A DNA stretch of 49,311 bases from an uncultured Bacteroidales bacterium (GTDB lineage: Bacteria > Bacteroidota > Bacteroidia > Bacteroidales > P3): the NCBI GenBank assembly GCA_944321735.1, contig CALUMK010000019.1:1-49311 (forward strand), in the 5' to 3' direction. The notes under the pieces were generated by a model. It saw nothing but the letters and a program-made list of their open reading frames with translations. It was not told where the DNA came from and did not search any database. Both the position numbers and the translations under genes were made by a program. Shown here in pieces: positions 43,034 through 49,311 of the stretch (position 1 is the stretch's first letter; each line of letters starts with the position of its first letter).

Positions 43034-45424
43034 ATGAGAAAGAAAATGTTATTTGCAGGTGTCTGTGGGATAGCATCCTTGCCGATTTTTTTGTCGGCGC
43101 AGGAGTCTTCTTGTTTCCCTGTTGTGAATCAGGATACACAGACTGTTTATTACTATCCTGATGAGGGGGATCCTAAGGTGGTGTCGGTAGGGCCGGTGCC
43201 AGCGGGCTTGAGTCCGTATTCGGGAGATTTGAGAGTGCCAGGCAAGATTAATTATCAAGGAAACGAATATGTTGTTCGTTCGGTTTTGCCAGAAACGTTC
43301 CGGGTCTCTTCCTTTCCAGTGAATGCGGAGAACTCTTTGGCCTCTTTGTCCTTGCCTGCGGGGGTAGAGCGTATCGGCGAGAGGGCGGCTTATAACAACT
43401 TGTTGATGACGGACCTTTCTTTGGGCGATGGTCTGTTGCAGATTGGCGATGCGGCATTTGCAAAGTGCCGTTCATTGCAAGAGTTGACATTGCCGGAATC
43501 GCTTGGAATAATTGGGGATAGTGCGTTTTTTCACAATCAGAACTTACGGTCTTTGGTGCTTCCCCTGTCTTTGCGGCGGATAGGAGAATCCGCTTTTGAG
43601 CGATGCCAGAATTTGGCGAGCGTAGCCTTGCCGGATTCGTTGGAAATAGTGCCTTTCCGCGCATTTGCCAATTGCGGATTGGAGTCAATCTGCATTGGGG
43701 CAGGTACTGATTCGTTGGCCGCACAGGCTTTTGCGCAGAATACGGGCTTAAAGGAGGTGGTTTTGTTGAATCCGGCCTTGCAAAACGTGGATGCTTCTAC
43801 CTTTTCCGGAATGGATTTGGGCCGTTTGACGCTTCATGTGCCGCATGGGAGCATGGGTTTTTACCGGGATCATGCCTTTTGGGGTCGTTTTGGCAATATC
43901 GAGGTTTCTGACACTGTGCGGGACGAACCTGAAGCCCCTGGCTCTTATCCGACGGATTTTTGGGTCGATGGTATTTTTTACCAGACCTTGCCAGATACCT
44001 TGACGGTGGCGGTAGGCTATGAATTTGGTTCACGTTACGAGGGGGATATTGTGATTCCCGATTACGTTGAATATGAAGGACGGCGTTTCAAGGTGACGGA
44101 AATTGGGATGTGGGCTTTTGAAGGGGATACCACCTTGACCTCTGTGCATCTTCCCTCCACATTGAAGGTAATCGGGGCAGCTGCTTTTGCCTTGACCCGG
44201 CTTACCGAGGTGGAAATTCCTGATTCGGTATTGGAAGTCGGTTCTTTGGCATTCAGCGATTGCGACAGTTTGCTCAGCGTGGAGATAGGACGCAGCGTGA
44301 AGACGATAGGCAATTTCGCGTTCGACAATTGCAAGAAAATAGAATCGATTGATCTTCCGGACGGATTGGAAAATTTGGGAAGTTTTGCTTTTGCGTATTG
44401 CATGAGCTTGGATTCCATTGTCTTGCCATCAGGGATAGTGGATATCAAGGAGAGCACATTTTATAGTTGCCATGATTTGAAAACGATTCGGTTTTCGGAT
44501 GCCGTTCATACGATAGGGCCACGGGCTTTTCATGAATGCGTTTCGTTGACATCGTTCTCCATGCCTTCGGCCTTGGATTCGCTGGGTGAAGAAGCGTTTG
44601 AAGATTGCTGGATGCTGGATTCCGTGCATCTGCCGGATGCGGTGCGCCATATCGGGGAGGGGACTTTTGCTGGATGCTTGTCGATGGAGTCTTTGGAGTG
44701 GAGCAGTCGTCTTCTGAGCATAGGGGATTATGCCTTGGCTTATTGTCAGTCGTTGGCGGAGGTGGACTTGCCTTCTTCTTTGCGTTCCATCGGGATGTCG
44801 GCTTTCGATCATTGCCAATCCTTGAAGCAGGTCGATTGGCCGATGGTCGACATCTTGCCTGATTCCGTGTTCAAGTCTTGTTTGGCATTGGAAAAGGTTT
44901 CCTTGCCGGAAGAGGTGGATACCATACAGCCTTTTGCTTTCGGCGATTGCTCTGCCTTGGCCTCTGTCTGGGTTTACAGGTTGGAACCTCCGTATGTGTT
45001 CGAGGGGGGATTCGAGGGTGTGGATAAGCAGAATTGCGTATTGGTGGTACCGGAAGGGAGCAAGGAAAGGTATGCGGCTGCTCCGGTGTGGGAGGATTTT
45101 TACCAGATAGTAGATACGTTGGCTGCCATTCCGGGGAGCGGAGACGAAGATTCTCTAAGTAACCAGTTTACAATGAATGATTTGGGATTTCAATTGCTTC
45201 GGAATCCGGTGCGGGATTATTTGCAGGTGCGTTTCGATGAGGATTGGGGGGCAGAGGGGATGATGCTGGAAGTTTATGGAAGCAACGGTCGTCGGCTGAG
45301 GCAGGAATTTGTTCCTGTTGCCGGCCAATATTCTTTTTACGTGGGGAGTCTGCCTGCGGGCATGTATGTTTTGCGGATTGCAGGGAGGGCTGGAATTGGC
45401 GTATATAAATTTGTAAAATATTGA
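43034..45424 (+). CDS. BspA-like leucine-rich-repeat surface protein with T9SS sorting domain
   Basis: A 796-residue protein with a signal peptide (KKMLFAGVCGIASLPIFLSAQ). Residues about 100-700 are LRR_5 (BspA/TpLRR) repeats of about 23 residues, with recurring units like IGDSAFFHNQNLRSLVLP and IGESAFERCQNLASVALP. A spacer with DFWVDGIFYQTLPDT divides the repeats into two blocks. The C-terminus is a Por sorting domain (LLRNPVRDYLQVRF, VYGSNGRRLRQ, LPAGMYVLRIA, KFVKY). Such proteins mediate adhesion to host or bacterial partners in Bacteroidales. ATG 43034 precedes the basic signal-peptide region; a 20-residue upstream extension is not conserved. Confidence 0.9.
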   Translation: MRKKMLFAGVCGIASLPIFLSAQESSCFPVVNQDTQTVYYYPDEGDPKVVSVGPVPAGLSPYSGDLRVPGKINYQGNEYVVRSVLPETFRVSSFPVNAENSLASLSLPAGVERIGERAAYNNLLMTDLSLGDGLLQIGDAAFAKCRSLQELTLPESLGIIGDSAFFHNQNLRSLVLPLSLRRIGESAFERCQNLASVALPDSLEIVPFRAFANCGLESICIGAGTDSLAAQAFAQNTGLKEVVLLNPALQNVDASTFSGMDLGRLTLHVPHGSMGFYRDHAFWGRFGNIEVSDTVRDEPEAPGSYPTDFWVDGIFYQTLPDTLTVAVGYEFGSRYEGDIVIPDYVEYEGRRFKVTEIGMWAFEGDTTLTSVHLPSTLKVIGAAAFALTRLTEVEIPDSVLEVGSLAFSDCDSLLSVEIGRSVKTIGNFAFDNCKKIESIDLPDGLENLGSFAFAYCMSLDSIVLPSGIVDIKESTFYSCHDLKTIRFSDAVHTIGPRAFHECVSLTSFSMPSALDSLGEEAFEDCWMLDSVHLPDAVRHIGEGTFAGCLSMESLEWSSRLLSIGDYALAYCQSLAEVDLPSSLRSIGMSAFDHCQSLKQVDWPMVDILPDSVFKSCLALEKVSLPEEVDTIQPFAFGDCSALASVWVYRLEPPYVFEGGFEGVDKQNCVLVVPEGSKERYAAAPVWEDFYQIVDTLAAIPGSGDEDSLSNQFTMNDLGFQLLRNPVRDYLQVRFDEDWGAEGMMLEVYGSNGRRLRQEFVPVAGQYSFYVGSLPAGMYVLRIAGRAGIGVYKFVKY

Positions 45425-45601
45425 AAATGATTTCTGTGTATCTAAAATTCACAGCGTCATGCCATGCCGTTAGCCCTCAGGCTTTTCTATGCAGTCGTAG
45501 CAGGTGCAGGCACGCGTGAGAGGAACGGATGATTCCACTGGAATGGCAAAGCTGTGGGCTGCTTTTTGTTGCTCGCGGCTTTGCAGAATCAAGGGATATG
45601 T

Positions 45602-45648
45602 AAAATCCCGCTAGAAGCATAGGTTGTGTTTCTAGCGGGATTTTGTTT
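45602..45648. terminator. Strong bidirectional terminator
   Basis: Perfect 15-bp stem aaaatcccgctagaa (45602-45616) / ttctagcgggatttt (45630-45644), 13-nt loop, T-rich ends on both strands. It serves the convergent LRR gene and the 45686-49066 gene. The rest of 45425-45685 has no gene. Confidence 0.92.
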
Positions 45649-45685
45649 TATTGAGATGTCCTGATAATCTTTATCTTGTGTCTGT

Positions 45686-48600
45686 TTACCGTTTCACGAA
45701 TTTCTGGACGCCGGTTCCTTCGGCTGTCCGCACTTGCACGAGGTAGAGTCCTTGGGGCAGGTTCGCTACCGAAATGGCTCCTTGTGGCTGGTTCAGCTGC
45801 TTGTCCGAGTACATCAACCGGCCATCCAAAGAGTAGATGTCCACGCTCAGGATGTTTTCCTCGCAGCGGAAATATATTCGGTCGCGTGCCGGGTTCGGGT
45901 ATAGGCTGAAATCTACTTGTACCCTATGGTTTTCCGTGCCGGTTTCGCCCGGTTTGCCCACTTTGATGTTGTCAATCATGAAGACGAACGCATTGAGGGA
46001 AACGCATTGGATAGCAATATAGATTTCCTGTTTATCGTAAGCGGAAAGGTCGGCCGTGAAATGAGTCCAGTCATCGGCAGGGGCTTCCACTTCTTCTAAA
46101 ACAGGAGCAAAACTGTCAGGGTCAAGGTCTGTGGTCGAAACCAGGACGTTGAATACTTCTAACCCGTAGCTGTCGTTGAGCGACTTGGCGTAGAACTCGA
46201 TATGGGAACCGCTTTCCGGCATTTGCAGCTTGGGCGAAACCAGCCAGTCGTTGTTCCGGACATTGCCCCGGGCACTGAAGCTGGCACCGTAGCGTTGGCC
46301 ATCATACGGCAGCGCGCCTTCGGCTTCCATGGCTGGTTCGGTCAGGTAGGGGTTGAAAGCCATGAAACCGCAGGGTTCGGCCCAACCCGGGTACATGAAC
46401 TCGTCGATGACACAGACTCCCGTGTTGTCACGGTCGATGCTGGCCCATCCGGATTGGAAATTTTCCTGACTGAAGTCTTGGCAGGCTTCAAAGTCCATGA
46501 AATACGGGTCAGGCATTTCGATGCATTCCACGGTTCTCGTCAGCGTGTCATTGGCCGGGTTCTCGTCTTCTGCAAGCATGGTCTGGAAGAAGAGACGGTG
46601 AGTCCCGATGGCTGAAAGGTTTGCTATGAAAGAAACCGTAGTGGCCGCATATGGAGCCAGTGTGTCGATGACAGCGTACAGGGAGTCTTTGTCGGCAATG
46701 CAGAGAACTTGGAAATTATGCAAGGGCTGAGGTCCGTTATTGGTGACATTGGCTACGATTTCTTCGGTTTTGGTGAAAATACCCCGGGAGGCGGGTTTTT
46801 CCATGCCCGAGAGCATCGCATCCCGTTGTGCTACTATTTCGGCCGGCCCGAAATTGGCACGCAGGCAGAGGAATCCGGCTTGGGTCTGGGCAACGGAGGT
46901 GTCGGAATTGAAGATGTAGAAGAAGCCACCTGGCATATTGTCGCACAAGACATTCGCGCTTTGTGTTCCTAATTGCTTGAAGGCAAAGAGGTAGCTACCG
47001 CTGTCCAAGCTCCGGGCAGGCACAGGGAAGGTATAGAGTCCTGATTCTCTTTCCCGTTCTACTTCTATGTCGAACAAGGATTCGCCAACAATTTCCTTCT
47101 CGGCATCCCAGTGGTAGACTGCTAGCCCGATATTGAATTTCTGCGTGCTGTAGCCTAGGCCGAGCGAAATGGAACTCAAGGTGTCGCGGCGGGCTAAGTT
47201 GAATACCGTTCCGGCCCATACAGGTGCATCGCCTCCCACGGCTCCGGCCGAAACGATGCTGCGGTCGAAGTCAAGACGGTCATAGGCCATCACGGTATCG
47301 CTGAGGATGAACAGGCTGCGGGCGGTGTCGTTGTGGATATTGGCATCGAGAGAATCATTGATGCTGCCCTTGACATAAAGGTTCATTGTGTCGCCGATGC
47401 CAATACTGGGGAACCCGCTCAAGGAAGTTTCGGCTGTGCCGTTGCTGAGCGCAGGCAGCGAGTCTTGCACGTTTTGCGCCAGTACTTGTCCATTGGCGGA
47501 GAATTGCAGGGTATAGGTGATATCTTTGGAACCAAGGTTTTCCAATTCCACTGCGGCTGGAATGGATTCCGGCAATTGGCGCAAAGGCAGGCGGTGCGGG
47601 GTGGCGAGGCTCAGCTCCTTGACGGCCAAGTCGTAACTGTCTACTTTTTCAATCTGGATATCCTGCAAATAGAAAGTTGGCAAGTAGAAGGTCTGTATGG
47701 CAAAGGCATAGTGGTCGTCTTCTTCCACTTCAAAGACAAAGCTATTGGTTACATAACGGCTTTGCGTGAATTCTTCTTCGGCAAACCAAAGGGTGTCGAA
47801 CTCAAAAGGATTGTCTTCGGCTTTGCCCATTTGGATTCCATAGCTGCATCCTTGTTGTACCACCCCTACATCGATGCCTGCCTGATAGGTGTAGGTGAAC
47901 CGGTAGAGACCTTTTTCAATGTAAAAACAGGGCGATACCAAGGGGACATGATCCTGTTGGGCAGACCATTCGCCTTGGCTTAGCATCCATTCGTCTTCGT
48001 AAGAATCGGCAATCCAGGAAGACCAGTAGTGGTCGCCGTACATTTCATTGGTGAAATCGCTGATGTAGGGGAGGTAAAGAGGTTCGGAATTGGTCGTATG
48101 GGCATAGTTCTCGTTGTTGTCCAGGTCTGACTCAGGCACGGAGGCTGTTTCCTGCAGGAATGCCGTCACGGTGACTCGGTATTCATGACCGGGAATCGAG
48201 AAATCGGCTAAAGAATCAAAGGTAATCTGGATTTCTTCGCCAATATGCAGTGTGTCTTGGAAGAATTGTTCCACCGCATCCCCCTTGTCTATGGAGTAGG
48301 ATGCCTTGAAGCCGTAAATGTCGCCTTTTCCGCTATTGCGCAAGGTGGCGGAAACGGATTCCATGCCGAGCGCGCAGGAGGAAGATGGCAAGTGTACACG
48401 TTCAACCGATAAATCAGGTGTACCCATCACGCTGGTGGCGGTCCGGGTCACATTGTCGGGCAAGACGGTGAAGAGGTATACAAACCCATTGTTAAACTCG
48501 AATCCGTCATAGCTGGCACCGCCGTATGAGTTGGTATAATCGTATAACTCATAGTATCCCGGAGGGCATTCGGGTGCGTTGTATCCCATGGCTTCATCTG

Positions 48601-49066
48601 TCATTTCAAAGATGGCGTACTGGTAATAGCTGCCATTGCATTCAATGTAAACGGAATCTTGCTCTCCGGCATGGACTACCGGGGAGTTCTCTTGCCCGGT
48701 GGCATTTTCAGGGATGAAGTAGTCGCAGCCTTGGTAGATCAGGTATGTTTCTTCCAAGGCATTCCAGGAATAGGTGTCGTAAAGGAAATTTTCCAAGGTG
48801 GCATCGCCCATGGTGCCGCTTTCGTTGTCCATCCAGTCTTTGTCGATGAGCAACTGGAAACCAGTGCCTTTGCTCCAGCTTTCGTCTACTTTGAGAATTA
48901 CCAAGGCATGGTCTGCCAAGCTCGTGTCTTGTTTGATTCCTTGGAGTTGGATTCGCGGAAGGCTTGCTCCTTTTGGTTGGTGTTCGCTGCCTGCCAGGCT
49001 CGTTGCTGGCAAGGCGCAGAAAGCCAATAGCCAGCAGCTGTTGAGAAAGTTTTGTTTTAGTCTCAT
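45686..49066 (-). CDS. Large secreted protein with T9SS sorting domain, paralogue of the 34283-37630 protein
   Basis: A 1126-residue protein with a signal peptide (NSCWLLAFCALPATSLAG). The first 200 residues (LADHALVILKVDESWSKGTGF onward) are unlike the paralogue. CARDB-like modules follow (LSVERVHLPSSSCALGMESV; YDLAVKELSLATPHRLPLRQ), then a region with LSSISLGLGYSTQKFNIGLAVYHWD, an anchor-J domain (YFMDFEACQDF ... NDWLVSPKLQMPESG) and a Por sorting domain (SLYPNPARDRIYFR, IYSLDGRLMYS, LPQGLYLVQV, KFVKR). It should be exported through the T9SS. Function unknown. Its promoter has the same motif as the 1684-residue gene. Confidence 0.88.
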   Translation of the reverse strand: MRLKQNFLNSCWLLAFCALPATSLAGSEHQPKGASLPRIQLQGIKQDTSLADHALVILKVDESWSKGTGFQLLIDKDWMDNESGTMGDATLENFLYDTYSWNALEETYLIYQGCDYFIPENATGQENSPVVHAGEQDSVYIECNGSYYQYAIFEMTDEAMGYNAPECPPGYYELYDYTNSYGGASYDGFEFNNGFVYLFTVLPDNVTRTATSVMGTPDLSVERVHLPSSSCALGMESVSATLRNSGKGDIYGFKASYSIDKGDAVEQFFQDTLHIGEEIQITFDSLADFSIPGHEYRVTVTAFLQETASVPESDLDNNENYAHTTNSEPLYLPYISDFTNEMYGDHYWSSWIADSYEDEWMLSQGEWSAQQDHVPLVSPCFYIEKGLYRFTYTYQAGIDVGVVQQGCSYGIQMGKAEDNPFEFDTLWFAEEEFTQSRYVTNSFVFEVEEDDHYAFAIQTFYLPTFYLQDIQIEKVDSYDLAVKELSLATPHRLPLRQLPESIPAAVELENLGSKDITYTLQFSANGQVLAQNVQDSLPALSNGTAETSLSGFPSIGIGDTMNLYVKGSINDSLDANIHNDTARSLFILSDTVMAYDRLDFDRSIVSAGAVGGDAPVWAGTVFNLARRDTLSSISLGLGYSTQKFNIGLAVYHWDAEKEIVGESLFDIEVERERESGLYTFPVPARSLDSGSYLFAFKQLGTQSANVLCDNMPGGFFYIFNSDTSVAQTQAGFLCLRANFGPAEIVAQRDAMLSGMEKPASRGIFTKTEEIVANVTNNGPQPLHNFQVLCIADKDSLYAVIDTLAPYAATTVSFIANLSAIGTHRLFFQTMLAEDENPANDTLTRTVECIEMPDPYFMDFEACQDFSQENFQSGWASIDRDNTGVCVIDEFMYPGWAEPCGFMAFNPYLTEPAMEAEGALPYDGQRYGASFSARGNVRNNDWLVSPKLQMPESGSHIEFYAKSLNDSYGLEVFNVLVSTTDLDPDSFAPVLEEVEAPADDWTHFTADLSAYDKQEIYIAIQCVSLNAFVFMIDNIKVGKPGETGTENHRVQVDFSLYPNPARDRIYFRCEENILSVDIYSLDGRLMYSDKQLNQPQGAISVANLPQGLYLVQVRTAEGTGVQKFVKR

Positions 49067-49157
49067 GTTATTTGAATTTATTTTGTTGTTTTTATAGTGT
49101 TATTTTAAACAAAATCAAATTTCTGGATTGGATGTTTCCTGTTTCTGTTTTCATTTG

Positions 49158-49236
49158 CGAAAGTACAGGGGACTCACGGTTTTTGTTATCGCTACAAATA
49201 GGTATTTTTCTTCATGGGAATACCTTTTTATAGGTA
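49158..49236 (-). promoter_or_regulatory. Promoter with AGGTATT/AATACCT regulatory motif (copy 2)
   Basis: Minus-strand -7-like box TACTTTCG (49165-49158; one mismatch to consensus). Half sites: aggtattt (49200-49207), inverted aatacct (49219-49225) and a third aggta (49232-49236). The first starts 35 bp from the -7 box, exactly as in copy 1, and acaaataggtatttt is identical in both copies. Confidence 0.72.
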
Positions 49237-49311
49237 AACCCAAATCGGTCATTAGACACGCCGGGGCTGTTTTCGGTTAGGAAAATGAGGCTTTCGGGCA
49301 TCTTGCCCGCC
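49237..49311. mobile_element. Second foldback element, cut by the window edge
   Basis: Shares the 21-bp end with the 13261-13457 element with no mismatch, then a diverged stretch, then gggcatcttgc at the same distance (59 versus 60 bp). It begins directly after the third half site of the cargo-gene motif. The remainder lies outside the window. Confidence 0.65.

Overview
The window looks like a chromosome segment of a Bacteroidetes bacterium, most likely order Bacteroidales, that has a type IX secretion system (T9SS). The evidence is PorX (a receiver fused to a PglZ-type domain), four large secreted proteins ending in Por-type C-terminal sorting domains, a broken PorU-like remnant, and repeated Bacteroidetes-style promoters (-7 box TAnnTTTG, sometimes with -33 TTTG). 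Genus cannot be read from the sequence. I found no rRNA, tRNA or CRISPR array.

Left part (1-6043). A tight plus-strand operon, open at the left edge, encodes a DprA/SMF-like protein (partial), a small protein with a Gly-x-Ser-x-x motif, a chimera of a DnaB-type ATPase with a DnaE-like segment, an RtcB-type RNA ligase and a PrfH-type GGQ release factor. RtcB with PrfH is a known RNA/ribosome repair pair; the other three genes make this an expanded cassette. It abuts the end of a minus-strand efflux operon (TolC-like with a frameshift, then a membrane fusion lipoprotein) that seems to have lost its pump gene.

Middle-left (6044-14980). A DUF3089 lipoprotein, a PIN-toxin/antitoxin pair, ABC-F factor EttA, an internally deleted PorU-like remnant, two unrelated P-loop ATPases of the kind seen in accessory regions, a 197-bp foldback element, and four tandem copies of a 15-bp palindromic unit that overlap the promoter of the second ATPase.

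Core block (14980-33500). LepA, glycogen branching enzyme, an OsmC-like protein, a large hybrid histidine kinase with receiver and Hpt domains, a frameshifted AlbA_2-type ATP-binding gene, a PepSY-like exported protein, then the minus-strand operon porX-tsaE-aroB-aroA, an orphan NtrC-type sigma-54 activator and apolipoprotein N-acyltransferase.

Right part (33560-49311). A frameshifted hypothetical gene, then a cluster of T9SS cargo: proteins of 1115, 1684 and 1126 residues on the minus strand and a 796-residue leucine-rich-repeat protein on the plus strand. Two of the minus-strand cargo genes share a promoter architecture: a three-half-site AGGTATT/AATACCT motif starting exactly 35 bp upstream of the -7 box in both. 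The window ends inside a second copy of the foldback element seen at 13261.

Three genes carry apparent single-base frameshifts and one more is internally deleted, so either sequencing/assembly error or real decay is common here. Best candidates for something new are the RtcB-PrfH cassette with its DnaB-DnaE chimera, the shared cargo-gene regulatory motif, and the tandem operator array at 14881.
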